64,000 nucleotides of DNA from Bacteroidia bacterium. Its GTDB lineage: Bacteria > Bacteroidota > Bacteroidia > Bacteroidales > Prolixibacteraceae. Positions 41,124 to 50,251 of this stretch are shown here, piece after piece. The DNA is taken from positions 26,828-90,827 of the forward strand of contig JAPLDR010000124.1 in assembly GCA_026391655.1 (NCBI GenBank), written 5' to 3'. Below the pieces are notes generated by a model that was not told the origin of the DNA, did no database searches, and saw nothing but the letters and a program-made list of their open reading frames with translations. Every line of letters begins with the position of its first letter. The first letter of the stretch is position 1. The position numbers were made by a program, and so were the translations under genes.

Positions 41124-42116
41124 ATGGGTTTATTTACATTTCTGACTCAGGAAATAGCCATCGACCTTGGCACTGCCAATACCATTATCATTTACAACGG
41201 AAAAGTTGTTGTTGATGAGCCATCGGTAGTCACCATCGATATGAAAACCGAGAAGCAGGTGGCCAAAACACATGCCAACCTAAAAACAATTCGTCCGTTA
41301 CAGGATGGAGTTATTGCCGACTTTAACGCTGCCGAACAGATGATTCGCGGGATGATCAAGATGATCAATCCAAAGAAGAGATTCTTCTCACCTGCGCTTA
41401 AGATGGTGATTTGCATCCCGTCAGGTTCAACAGAAGTTGAAATCAGGGCCGTACGCGACTCATCGGAGCATGCAGGCGGACGTGACGTTTACATGATTTA
41501 CGAGCCAATGGCCGCAGCAATAGGAATCGGTCTTGATGTGGAAGCGCCTGAAGGCAATATGGTTGTTGATATTGGTGGCGGAACTACCGAAATTGCTGTT
41601 ATTTCGTTAGGTGGTATTGTCACCAATAAATCGATTCGGATTGCAGGTGATGATCTTACTGCCGATATTATGGAGTACATGCGTCATCAGCATAATATTA
41701 AAATCGGAGAGCGAACAGCCGAAGACATCAAGATTAATGTTGGAGCAGCGCTTTCAGAGCTTGATGAACCGCCCGGAGATTATATCGTTCGTGGCCCGAA
41801 TCAAATGACGGCTTTACCAATTGAGATTCCGGTTTCTTACCAGGAAATCGCCCATTGTCTCGACAAATCAATTTCCAAAATTGAAACCGCAATTCTTAGT
41901 GCACTCGAACAGACTCCGCCGGAACTTTACGCGGATATCGTCACCAGAGGAATCTGGCTGGCGGGTGGCGGTGCATTGCTTCGCGGTTTGGATAAGCGGT
42001 TGTTTGATAAAATCAACATTCCTTTCCATATTGCCGAAGATCCGTTGCGCGCTGTTGCACGAGGCACTGGTGTTGCTTTAAAAAACGTTGATAAATTCTC
42101 ATTTTTACTTCGATAA
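41124..42116 (+). CDS. mreB: Rod shape-determining protein MreB (with a short internal deletion)
   Basis: A 330-residue bacterial actin that forms filaments under the inner membrane and directs the elongation machinery. Actin-fold marks: IDLGTANTIIIYNG (phosphate 1), VVDIGGGTTEIAV (phosphate 2), WLAGGGALLRGLD (adenosine), MYIYEPMAAAIGIG-type connect region (residues 128-140). The family's AVGxxAxxMxxKT segment is missing: the sequence passes from MKTEKQVA straight to KTHANLKTIRP, about 10 residues short and in frame. This matches a length of 330 against the usual about 340. It is first of mreB-mreC-mreD-mrdA-rodA, and 34 bp after purH. Confidence 0.9.
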   Translation: MGLFTFLTQEIAIDLGTANTIIIYNGKVVVDEPSVVTIDMKTEKQVAKTHANLKTIRPLQDGVIADFNAAEQMIRGMIKMINPKKRFFSPALKMVICIPSGSTEVEIRAVRDSSEHAGGRDVYMIYEPMAAAIGIGLDVEAPEGNMVVDIGGGTTEIAVISLGGIVTNKSIRIAGDDLTADIMEYMRHQHNIKIGERTAEDIKINVGAALSELDEPPGDYIVRGPNQMTALPIEIPVSYQEIAHCLDKSISKIETAILSALEQTPPELYADIVTRGIWLAGGGALLRGLDKRLFDKINIPFHIAEDPLRAVARGTGVALKNVDKFSFLLR

Positions 42117-42127
42117 AACTGCGGAAC

Positions 42128-42149
42128 AGGAAGGGTATTATCCCTTCCT
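42128..42149 (+). other. Hairpin between mreB and mreC
   Basis: AGGAAGGG pairs with CCCTTCCT around TATTAT (8-bp stem), followed by a weak A/T stretch. It could be an attenuator or mRNA-processing/stability hairpin within the operon. It ends 9 bp before the mreC ATG, so it could also affect mreC translation. Confidence 0.45.
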
Positions 42150-42158
42150 AATTTGCTT

Positions 42159-43022
42159 ATGAAGAACTTATTCAGGCTCATTTACCGATATCATGTTTTA
42201 TTGCTGTTTGTACTTTTGGAAACGCTGTCGTTATCGATGGTCGTGACCTACAACAATTATCAGAGAGCCACTTTTTTAGATTCGAGTAACTTCTTCACAG
42301 GCACTTTATTCGAAGGTTTTTCCTCCTTCTTTCAGATTTTCGAGTTTAGGCAGGTAAATATAAAAATGGCTGAGGAGAACGCTGTCCTGAGAGCTGCATT
42401 GCAGGAGCATCTGTTGAAAACAAATCACGGAACATATAAGTCCTCTGATTCCATTTATCTTCCAAGAATAGCAAAAGATTCTTCGTTGAAAGCTGTCTAC
42501 CGGTTTACAACTGCCCGCATAATCAATAATTCGATCAATCAGCAGCACAATTTTATTACACTAAACAAAGGACGCCACGACGGAGTTAAGGCCAATATGG
42601 GAGTTATCGCTAATGGACAGGTGGTAGGTTTGGTCTTCAATGTTTCAGAAAATTTCAGCACGGTGATTTCATTACTGAACAGTCGATGGAAAATAAGTGC
42701 CAAAATTAAAAGGAACGATTACTTCGGATCGCTCTCATGGGACGGAAAAGATTACAGAAGGGTCCAGCTGAACGAAGTACCATACCATGTACCGGTGCAA
42801 AATGGTGATACGGTGGTTACGACAGGATATTCATCCAGCTTTCCTGAAGGATTGGTTATTGGTACCATCTCCGATTTTTCAATCGGCACCGGGAGCAATT
42901 TTTACAGGATTGAGGTAATGCTTGCTGCCGATTTTAAAAATCTCGTTATCGTCGGATTAGTTGAGAACAAACAGCTTAATGAGATCAAACAATTGGAATC
43001 GCTAAATAAATATGGTAATTAA
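42159..43022 (+). CDS. mreC: Cell shape-determining protein MreC
   Basis: A 287-residue bitopic membrane protein. The N-terminal membrane helix is at about 9-30 (YHVLLLFVLLETLSLSMV), then a coiled-coil segment (KMAEENAVLRAALQEHL) and two periplasmic beta domains (NFITLNKGRHDGVKANMGVI, VVTTGYSSSFPEGLVIGTI). It links cytoplasmic MreB to the periplasmic synthases of the elongasome and activates PBP2. The ATG at 42159 is taken over the TTG two codons upstream. Its end overlaps mreD by 11 bp. Confidence 0.92.
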   Translation: MKNLFRLIYRYHVLLLFVLLETLSLSMVVTYNNYQRATFLDSSNFFTGTLFEGFSSFFQIFEFRQVNIKMAEENAVLRAALQEHLLKTNHGTYKSSDSIYLPRIAKDSSLKAVYRFTTARIINNSINQQHNFITLNKGRHDGVKANMGVIANGQVVGLVFNVSENFSTVISLLNSRWKISAKIKRNDYFGSLSWDGKDYRRVQLNEVPYHVPVQNGDTVVTTGYSSSFPEGLVIGTISDFSIGTGSNFYRIEVMLAADFKNLVIVGLVENKQLNEIKQLESLNKYGN

Positions 43023-43518
43023 CCTGCTCAAATATTCGCTCGTCTTTGTAGTGTCTGTTTTATTACAGGTGCTTATTTTCAACAATATTCTGATTTTAAG
43101 GATGATTTCCCCATTTTTCTATATTTTATTCATCATTTTGCTGCCATTTTACACCCCGCGTGCTTTACTATTGTTTCTCTCTTTTGCGCTGGGATTAACG
43201 GTCGATATCTTTACAAATACACCGGGAGTCCATGCTTCAGCCTGTCTGTTAACAGGTTTTATACGACCCGGAGTTCTTCAACTGATTTCCTCACGTGAAA
43301 CGCTTGAATCGGTTTCAGCACCGCGGGTCGAGAACATGGGGCTCAATTGGTTTGCCGGTTATGCCACTTTTCTTGTAATAATACATCACCTCTTTCTTTT
43401 TTTTATTGAAGCCTTTACATTCGAAAGTTTTCATATCACATTGTTAAGAGTTATTTTTAGTTCAGTATTATCTGTTGTATTAATTGTGCTGAGCCAGTTT
43501 ATAATTTTCCGGAGATAA
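43012..43518 (+). CDS. mreD: Rod shape-determining protein MreD
   Basis: A 168-residue integral membrane protein with about five or six helices, the usual MreD size in Bacteroidota. The family segment GLTVDIFTNTPGVHASACLL lies near residues 62-81. It works with MreC and RodA in the elongasome. The start overlaps the mreC end by 11 bp, so translation is coupled. Confidence 0.9.
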   Translation: MVINLLKYSLVFVVSVLLQVLIFNNILILRMISPFFYILFIILLPFYTPRALLLFLSFALGLTVDIFTNTPGVHASACLLTGFIRPGVLQLISSRETLESVSAPRVENMGLNWFAGYATFLVIIHHLFLFFIEAFTFESFHITLLRVIFSSVLSVVLIVLSQFIIFRR

Positions 43519-43537
43519 CCGGATAACTTAATGAAAA

Positions 43538-45367
43538 GTGGACATTTATAGTAAACGGAAATATCTGATTATAGGCCTGTTTTCGCTTACAGCCGTGATT
43601 ATCATTATTCGCTTGTTCACCATACAAGTGCTGGATCCCTCGTATAAAATTTCGGCAGAAAATAATGTATTACGTCGTGTTGTCAATTTTCCGGCCAGGG
43701 GATTAATTTACGACAGAAACGGAAAACTGATGGTTTTTAATCAGGCGGCATATGATGTTCTTATCACGCCACGCGAAATGAAAGCTTTTGATACACTGGC
43801 ATTTTGCCGGATTGTTGGTGTCGAGAAAGAGGAACTTGCCAAAGAGATCAAAACTGCAAGGAGTTATTCAATGTATAAACCATCCCCAATTATCAAACAG
43901 CTTTCATCTCAGACCTACGCTGTCCTTCAGGAACAACTCTTTAAATATCCGGGATTTTTTATTCAGGCACGAACATTACGGCAATTCCCCTCCAAAATGG
44001 CCGCTCATGTGATGGGTTTCATTGGTGAAGTAAATCAAAAAGATATAGATGCCAACAAGTATTACGAAAGTGGCGACTATACCGGACAAAGCGGGATTGA
44101 AAAAACATACGAAGCAGAACTTCGGGGTGTAAAAGGAATCTCCTATATGATGGTAGATGTTCATAATATGCCAAAGGGATCGTTTGAACAGGGACGTCTC
44201 GACACTGCTGCAGTAATTGGCAAAAACCTGACATCCACACTGAATGCCGATCTGCAAAGCTATGGCGAGCGATTGTTATCCGGTAAAGTTGGAAGTATTG
44301 TAGCAATTGAACCCGAAACCGGTGAGATACTTGTTTTAGCCAGTTCACCTACCTTCGATCCGGGATTATTTATAGGACGCGAGCGCTCAAAAAATTATGC
44401 AAAACTGTTAATCGACCCTTATAAACCCATGGTAAACAGAGCTGTAAACTCTTCGTATCCTCCCGGTTCAACCTTTAAAATCGCTAATGCGTTGATTGGT
44501 CTTGAAGAAGGTGTTTTGCAAACTGTCCGTTTTTCCTGTCAGGGGAAAGGCTCCTCACCTATCAAATGTACACATAACCATGAAACACCATTGGGTTTAA
44601 TTTCAGCGATTCGTGAGTCGTGCAATGCCTTCTTCTGGCAGGCATTCAGAACAGAAATCAACCATTATCCAACCCCGGCTGAAGGGTTGGAAGCATTCCG
44701 TAATTATTTGCTCGATATGGGAATTGGGAAAAAAATCGGAGGAGATATCTTTTCCGAGACTTCAGGAAATATTCCGACAATATCTTATTATGACAAATAT
44801 TTCGGTTCTGGAAGATGGAATGCACTAACAATAAGATCATTATCTATTGGGCAAGGAGAATTGCTATTAACGCCGCTTCAGCTCTCAAACATGGTATCGC
44901 TAATTGCCAACCGGGGCTACTATATTACTCCACATCTTGTTCGAAGTATTCAGGATTATGATGGCACCCAAAGAGTTTTACATTTCGACAAACATAAAGT
45001 AGATGGCGGACTCGAAAATTACGAAATGATTGTTCAGGGAATGGAACAAGTTGTTGAGACTGGAACCGCTCGCAGTACAGCGAAAATCGACAGTGTGATT
45101 ATTTGTGGGAAAACCGGTACAATTCAGAATCCACACGGAGAAGCTCACTCGGCTTTTGTGGCGTTTGGACCAATGATCAATCCCAAAATAGCCATTGCAG
45201 TATATATCGAAAACGGAGTATGGGGAGCACGCTACGCTTCACCAATAGCGAGTCTGATCATAGAAAAATACCTGAGAGGCAAGATCGCTCCTAAAAGACA
45301 ACATTTCGAAGATGCAATGTTTAATTCAGATTTAATATCCACCATGAAAGTAGATACAGGCGATTGA
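43538..45367 (+). CDS. mrdA: Penicillin-binding protein 2 (elongation transpeptidase)
   Basis: A 609-residue class B PBP that cross-links peptidoglycan during elongation. One N-terminal membrane anchor (YLIIGLFSLTAVIIIIRLF), a dimerisation/pedestal domain (ARGLIYDRNGKLM) and the transpeptidase domain with SSYPPGSTFK (catalytic Ser of SxxK near residue 310), RESCNAFFW (SxN) and CGKTGT (KTG). The start is GTG at 43538; the ATG at 43531 leads to an immediate stop. The stop overlaps the rodA TTG start by 4 bp. Confidence 0.95.
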   Translation: MDIYSKRKYLIIGLFSLTAVIIIIRLFTIQVLDPSYKISAENNVLRRVVNFPARGLIYDRNGKLMVFNQAAYDVLITPREMKAFDTLAFCRIVGVEKEELAKEIKTARSYSMYKPSPIIKQLSSQTYAVLQEQLFKYPGFFIQARTLRQFPSKMAAHVMGFIGEVNQKDIDANKYYESGDYTGQSGIEKTYEAELRGVKGISYMMVDVHNMPKGSFEQGRLDTAAVIGKNLTSTLNADLQSYGERLLSGKVGSIVAIEPETGEILVLASSPTFDPGLFIGRERSKNYAKLLIDPYKPMVNRAVNSSYPPGSTFKIANALIGLEEGVLQTVRFSCQGKGSSPIKCTHNHETPLGLISAIRESCNAFFWQAFRTEINHYPTPAEGLEAFRNYLLDMGIGKKIGGDIFSETSGNIPTISYYDKYFGSGRWNALTIRSLSIGQGELLLTPLQLSNMVSLIANRGYYITPHLVRSIQDYDGTQRVLHFDKHKVDGGLENYEMIVQGMEQVVETGTARSTAKIDSVIICGKTGTIQNPHGEAHSAFVAFGPMINPKIAIAVYIENGVWGARYASPIASLIIEKYLRGKIAPKRQHFEDAMFNSDLISTMKVDTGD

Positions 45368-46788
45368 AAACGCACAATAACATATGGCTTAATCTCGACT
45401 GGATAACAGTCTTTCTCTATCTCGTACTCGTATTGCTTGGATGGGCAAATATTTATGCGGCCGTTTATAGTGATGAACATCAAAGCATTTTCGATATGGG
45501 ACAAAGATATGGGAAGCAGTTAATCTGGATCATTGCCGGAGTTATTCTTGCTATATTGGTTCTTACTGTTGATAGTAAATTCTTTGCGGCTTTTGCTTAC
45601 CATATTTACCTTATAACCATTCTGCTTCTCGTTGCTGTACTTTTTTTGGGGAAAGAAGTAAACGGTGCCCGTGCCTGGTTCGAAATTGGGAATGTTGCAT
45701 TACAACCTGCTGAACTGGGAAAATTTGCGACCAATCTTGCCATTGCTAAGTGCATCAGTCAGTTCGATTTTAAAATACAAAAGTTGCGCTCATATTTAAT
45801 ACTTGGCGCTTTAATTGGAATCCCTTCCATACTTATCATCATGCAAAACGACACAGGGTCAGCACTGGTATTTGCAGTATTTGTCTTTGTGTTTTACAGA
45901 GAAGGGTTAAACGGAATGGTGCTTTTCTGGGGATTTGCTGCGGGTGCGCTTTTTATACTTTCTCTCATTCTAAGTGAGTTTCAATTGTTATTATTTCTTC
46001 TTACCATCTCAGTTGCTGCCTATGGCGTTCTGCGTCAAAACATTAAAGAAGCGCTTATCGGATTTTTTGGCATTGCGGGAACATTTGGTTTGATTTGGCT
46101 TATTGACACAATATTAGGTCTTGGAGGCACACCATTTCAACTATTACTTATAACAACAGCGATAATTGCATTTCTTTTTATTGGTTATGGAATTATTAAC
46201 CACATCCGTCAAGTCTGGAGAATTTTCCTGTTTTTTATTTTTGCCATAGGAATCTCAATGTCAGTCAACTACTTCTATAAAAATGTACTGATCACACATC
46301 AGCGCAATCGCATCGATGAAGTGTTAGGCATCAAAACTGACAAACTTGGAGCAGGTTATAATGTCAATCAATCAAAAATTGCAATAGGTTCAGGGGGAAT
46401 TACCGGAAAAGGATTTCTTCAGGGAACGCAAACCAAGTACAATTTCGTACCCGAACAGAGTACCGACTTTATTTTTTGCACAGTAGGCGAAGAGTGGGGG
46501 TTTGTTGGTTCTACAGTTGTCGTTGGGATGTTTTTATTGATGTTGATCCGGCTCATCACGCTTGCCGAACGACAACGATCGCAGTTCAGCCGGGTTTATG
46601 GGTATGGGGTAGCCTGTATCCTCTTCTTTCACATTGCTATTAATGTCTCCATGACCATTGGTCTTGCCCCCGTAATAGGGATTCCTCTGCCCTTCTTCAG
46701 CTACGGAGGATCGTCGCTTTGGGCTTTTACAATTCTTTTGTTCATCTTCCTTCGCCTCGATGCCAGCAGGACAGAGAACCTAAGGTAA
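45364..46788 (+). CDS. rodA: Peptidoglycan glycosyltransferase RodA (SEDS family)
   Basis: A 474-residue polytopic protein (about 12 helices) that polymerises lipid II into glycan strands with PBP2 during elongation. SEDS marks: ARAWFEIGNVALQPAELGK, GAGYNVNQSKIAIGSGG, KYNFVPEQSTDFIF and GIPLPFFSYGGSS. The catalytic Asp of the family lies in the extracellular loop around TDFIF. The start is TTG at 45364, overlapping mrdA (TTGA); no in-frame ATG is available before the first helix. It has an insert of extra helices around residues 195-290, common in Bacteroidota RodA. It is convergent with acpH. Confidence 0.94.
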   Translation: MKTHNNIWLNLDWITVFLYLVLVLLGWANIYAAVYSDEHQSIFDMGQRYGKQLIWIIAGVILAILVLTVDSKFFAAFAYHIYLITILLLVAVLFLGKEVNGARAWFEIGNVALQPAELGKFATNLAIAKCISQFDFKIQKLRSYLILGALIGIPSILIIMQNDTGSALVFAVFVFVFYREGLNGMVLFWGFAAGALFILSLILSEFQLLLFLLTISVAAYGVLRQNIKEALIGFFGIAGTFGLIWLIDTILGLGGTPFQLLLITTAIIAFLFIGYGIINHIRQVWRIFLFFIFAIGISMSVNYFYKNVLITHQRNRIDEVLGIKTDKLGAGYNVNQSKIAIGSGGITGKGFLQGTQTKYNFVPEQSTDFIFCTVGEEWGFVGSTVVVGMFLLMLIRLITLAERQRSQFSRVYGYGVACILFFHIAINVSMTIGLAPVIGIPLPFFSYGGSSLWAFTILLFIFLRLDASRTENLR

Positions 46789-46885
46789 AAACACGAATTA
46801 CGTTTTATATGATTGAGGCAACTGGCGATTAGCGGCTGGCAACTTGCTTGTGACTTATTTTTCTCATTTTCAATCCCTCTCTCCT

Positions 46886-47497
46886 TCACTCCCTCGCAAA
46901 AAAGGGTCTTTCAATTTTATAGTCACCTTTTGTTTCAACAAAACTGATGATTTCGGGAAAAAACTGATTAAACGCCTTATTGAAAAACTGATATTCATCC
47001 TCAAGAATTTTCATCGCAAATTCAGTCTCTGAAGGTAAGGAAGTACGCTGAACCATAATCCTGAGCGTCTTTTCAATACCTTGAAAGGAGGCATATGACT
47101 GAAGTCGTTTATTCTGAATCAGAAAAGGCAGGAACATTTTTACCTGAGATGGAAGTTGAAAAAAGTTTGATAAAAGTACGGCATGAAATCTCTTCGTAAA
47201 TGATGGAAGTTTTTCAACCGAGTAATGATGCCAGTTCACCGCCAAAAAATGATCAAAGAAAATATCAATTACTATTCCTGAATATTTTCCAAATCCCGGC
47301 CTTAACTTCACAATGCATTCATTTACTATATTATGTGAATCGGTAAATGAATCAATATGCCGGTGAAGTATAATTCCTTTTGCCACATTTGGGGGATACT
47401 TCATAAACTGCTGCCCTTTCACAAAGTCACCAATGAAATTCCCCAGTTTAATCTCTTCCGATCCTCCCGAGAGATAGATATGCGACAAATAGTTCAT
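46886..47497 (-). CDS. acpH: Acyl carrier protein phosphodiesterase
   Basis: A 203-residue protein of the AcpH family (E. coli 193), which removes 4'-phosphopantetheine from holo-ACP. Family marks are the start MNYLSHIYLSGG, GNFIGDFVKG, GIILHRHIDSFTDSH (metal-binding His/Asp) and IDIFFDHFLAVNW. The fold belongs to the HD superfamily. Cytosolic. It is a single gene between the mre operon and the polysaccharide locus. Confidence 0.88.
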   Translation of the reverse strand: MNYLSHIYLSGGSEEIKLGNFIGDFVKGQQFMKYPPNVAKGIILHRHIDSFTDSHNIVNECIVKLRPGFGKYSGIVIDIFFDHFLAVNWHHYSVEKLPSFTKRFHAVLLSNFFQLPSQVKMFLPFLIQNKRLQSYASFQGIEKTLRIMVQRTSLPSETEFAMKILEDEYQFFNKAFNQFFPEIISFVETKGDYKIERPFFARE

Positions 47498-47891
47498 GGC
47501 AACATTTAAATTATTAATTTGATTATCTGTGTATTTAGACGATACTCCACCTCATGAAAGTTATAACTTTTCGTCTGATCCGAAAAGTAATCAATTTGGG
47601 CTAAAGTCCAAAAACAAGTTAAATCAATACTAATGTTTTGAAATACTATGCATTTCACCAAAAATTTTGAAACTATCTGAAACGTATTACCGTAATTAAG
47701 TTTGTTTTCAATCAGGTTAATCATTAAATAAGGAATCCCTGTTCAATTTATTTGAACCAAAGTTCCTTAACCAAATTTGAAAACGCTCGGCTAAGATCAG
47801 AAATGTAACTGACAATAGCGAAGCTTTTTAATTTTATCAATTGATTTACTGCAATTTGCATAATTTAATTCAAAATTCTCAATCTGTTTCA
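47498..47891. other. Gene-free interval before the polysaccharide locus
   Basis: 394 bp, strongly AT-rich. A 72-codon reverse frame (47506-47724) has no protein-like features. The promoter of the polysaccharide operon should lie here but no clear TAnnTTTG with a -33 partner was found. Confidence 0.45.
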
Positions 47892-49151
47892 ATGCAGTTT
47901 TTCACACGGATATCTGCGTTACAAAAAAAATATAAAAGTCTGGTCGAGAGCATACTTTCACTCAGTTTTCTGCAATTGGCCAACATGATACTTCCGCTTA
48001 TTACTCTTCCATATCTTGTAAAAACACTGGGTGTTGATAAATATGGCATTTATGTTTTTGCGTACTCGGTTTGTAACTATTTCGCCACGATTATTGATTA
48101 TGGCTTCAAACTGACGGGAACAAGAGATGTCGCACTCAACAGAAATAATCCCAAAGCACTCTCTGCAATAATTTCTAAAATATTGTACAGCAAGCTTTTG
48201 TTTACTATTGTTTCCCTTATAATTCTTTCAGCAACTATCCCGTTTTTTAATAGATATAACGAAAGCTATTCAATCTTTTACTTCAGCTTTTTGGTTGTTT
48301 TATTTACGAGTTTTTTTCCCGACTGGTTCTTTCAGGGCATCGAAAAAATGAGGTTTATAACCATCCTCAACCTTTCTTCAAGATTGATTTTTACAATAGC
48401 CATTTTTATATTTATCAAATCACCAGGCGATTATATTCTGGTTCCGCTTATTGGCGCCATAGGCGGACTGATTGCCATGATCGGGGCATGGTGGATCATA
48501 CTCGTTCAAATGAAACTAAGTTTTATCAGGCAGAAAACATCAGAAATTGTAAAAACAATTAAAGAGAGCACACCACTGTTTTTAAATAGCTTATTTCCAA
48601 CCTTATACAACAATACTTCAGCATTTCTTCTCGGAATATTTGGCACTCCGGCTCAGCTGGCCTATTATGGAGCGGCTCAACGAATTGTAGAAGCAATTGG
48701 GACATCAGCAGTAAGAATTTTAACGCAGGCATTTTTTCCCTATCTGAATGTTCAAAAAGGTCAATCGAAAGCTGTTGGAAAAATATTTTTCTTCAGCGGA
48801 CTATTGCTGGCGGTTTTTTTCATCATTTCCGCTCCATGGATTGTGAAATACCTTTTTACCGAAGAATTTAAACAATCGGTGTGGCTCATTCGGATAATCG
48901 GGTTAAGTGTCCTGTTCTTTGCAATTAACGATAACTATGGAACCAATTACCTGCTCGTCAACCGTCAGGATAAGTTATTGATGAGAATCTCAATGGTGGT
49001 CTCATTCATTGGTCTTTCAGTTGCTTTTCCGCTGATCTTCTTTTTTAAACATTGGGGCGCAGCATTTACAATACTGTTTAGCAGGATGTTGTTTGCCTGT
49101 GTTGTTTTCTATTTTGCAAGAAGAATTGAATTAAGTACGAAATCAAATTAA
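47892..49151 (+). CDS. Polysaccharide flippase, Wzx/MATE-like (polysaccharide biosynthesis protein)
   Basis: About 419 residues from the ATG at 47892; the frame is open from a TTG 17 codons upstream. It has about 12 membrane helices. Family blocks are the N-terminal SLSFLQLANMILPLITLPYLVKTLG, GVDKYGIYVFAYSV, the DWFFQGIEKMRFI motif of Wzx flippases, and SAVRILTQAFFPYLN. It flips undecaprenyl-linked repeat units across the inner membrane. It is the first gene of the exopolysaccharide operon, followed by the ATP-grasp array after 17 bp. Confidence 0.88.
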   Translation: MQFFTRISALQKKYKSLVESILSLSFLQLANMILPLITLPYLVKTLGVDKYGIYVFAYSVCNYFATIIDYGFKLTGTRDVALNRNNPKALSAIISKILYSKLLFTIVSLIILSATIPFFNRYNESYSIFYFSFLVVLFTSFFPDWFFQGIEKMRFITILNLSSRLIFTIAIFIFIKSPGDYILVPLIGAIGGLIAMIGAWWIILVQMKLSFIRQKTSEIVKTIKESTPLFLNSLFPTLYNNTSAFLLGIFGTPAQLAYYGAAQRIVEAIGTSAVRILTQAFFPYLNVQKGQSKAVGKIFFFSGLLLAVFFIISAPWIVKYLFTEEFKQSVWLIRIIGLSVLFFAINDNYGTNYLLVNRQDKLLMRISMVVSFIGLSVAFPLIFFFKHWGAAFTILFSRMLFACVVFYFARRIELSTKSN

Positions 49152-49168
49152 AACACAAATTACAATTA

Positions 49169-50251
49169 ATGAAAATTGCGATTCACAACCGGCCGGGAAG
49201 TTATTCAGACGAATGGATTGACTACTGTAAAAAACAAAATATTGATTTCAAACTTGTAAATTGCCTGGATTCAGACATTGTTAAGCAGTTGAAAGATTGC
49301 GACGGATTAATGTGGCATTGGCCTCACTGGGATTTCAAGGCAGCTCATTTTGCACGGCAACTGACTTATTCGCTTGAGTTAAGCGGCAAAAAGGTATTCC
49401 CTGACAGTAGAACTTGCTGGCATTATGACGACAAAGTTGGTCAAAAGTATTTGTTCGAAGCAATGAATATTCCGAGGGTTCCCACCTATACTTTTTACGA
49501 TAAAAAAGATGCACTTTCATGGTGCGATAAAACAGATTTCCCAAAAGTTTTTAAACTTCGGAAAGGTGCCAGTTCAATGAATGTTAAGTTGGCGCGACGT
49601 AAAAGCGACGCAAAAAGATTGATAAGAAAAGCATTTGGGAAAGGGTTTCCCGTAGTCGATCGTTATTCGCTTTTCGAGGATCGTATTTGGAAAATAAAAA
49701 GAGACAAAGATTTGAAATCGATCATCGGTTTATTTAAAGGAATAGTACGTCTTTTCATCCCTACAGAACTCGAGAAGTTTTCACCCAACCAAAAAGGCTA
49801 TGTCTATTTTCAGGACTTTATCCCTGACAATCGTTATGATACAAGGATTATGGTGATCGGAGACTGCGCGACCGGATTAAAAAGAATGGTTCGCGAAAAT
49901 GATTTCAGGGCCTCAGGTAGCGGATCATTTACCTTCAATCCTGATGAAATTGATATAGACTGTGTGAAAATGGCTTTCGAGGTTGCTGCCAGGCTCAAAA
50001 CTCAAAGTGTGGCTTTCGATTTTGTTTCCCACAACAATAAACCACTAATCGTCGAAATAAGTTATGCCTCGGTTGTCGATCATAGCAATCCGGGCTACTG
50101 GGATAAAGATCTGAAATGGCATTATGCGGAGTTCATTGAAGAACGTTATATGATTGAAACTTTTATCAAATCGCTCACTGTCAATCTGCCAAATAAATAC
50201 AATTATGCTAAAAATAGCCATACATCACCGGCCGGAAAGCTATTCAGTTGA
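49169..50251 (+). CDS. ATP-grasp protein 1 of a tandem array of four
   Basis: 360 residues, soluble. N-terminal part (1-95): KIAIHNRPGSYSDEWIDYC, CDGLMWHWPHWDFK and FPDSRTCWHYDDKVGQKYL, resembling the pre-ATP-grasp region of RimK-like ligases. The ATP-grasp core has a nucleotide-binding Lys in FPKVFKLRKGASSMNV, then GYVYFQDFIPDNRYDTRIMV and RMVRENDFRASGSGS, and the metal-binding end VAFDFVSHNNKPLIVEIS. These enzymes form amide or similar bonds by acyl-phosphate chemistry; the substrate is not known. Position between a Wzx flippase and a Wzy-like gene suggests it modifies the glycan repeat. The last 16 or so residues (YAKNSHTSPAGKLFS) are read out of frame from the start of copy 2, so its own stop codon seems lost. 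Confidence 0.8.
   Translation: MKIAIHNRPGSYSDEWIDYCKKQNIDFKLVNCLDSDIVKQLKDCDGLMWHWPHWDFKAAHFARQLTYSLELSGKKVFPDSRTCWHYDDKVGQKYLFEAMNIPRVPTYTFYDKKDALSWCDKTDFPKVFKLRKGASSMNVKLARRKSDAKRLIRKAFGKGFPVVDRYSLFEDRIWKIKRDKDLKSIIGLFKGIVRLFIPTELEKFSPNQKGYVYFQDFIPDNRYDTRIMVIGDCATGLKRMVRENDFRASGSGSFTFNPDEIDIDCVKMAFEVAARLKTQSVAFDFVSHNNKPLIVEISYASVVDHSNPGYWDKDLKWHYAEFIEERYMIETFIKSLTVNLPNKYNYAKNSHTSPAGKLFS

Noticed and set aside
47506..47724. 72-residue reverse-strand ORF
   Set aside because: Composition follows the AT-rich background, with no domain, promoter or leader; it begins in the region expected to hold the polysaccharide promoter.
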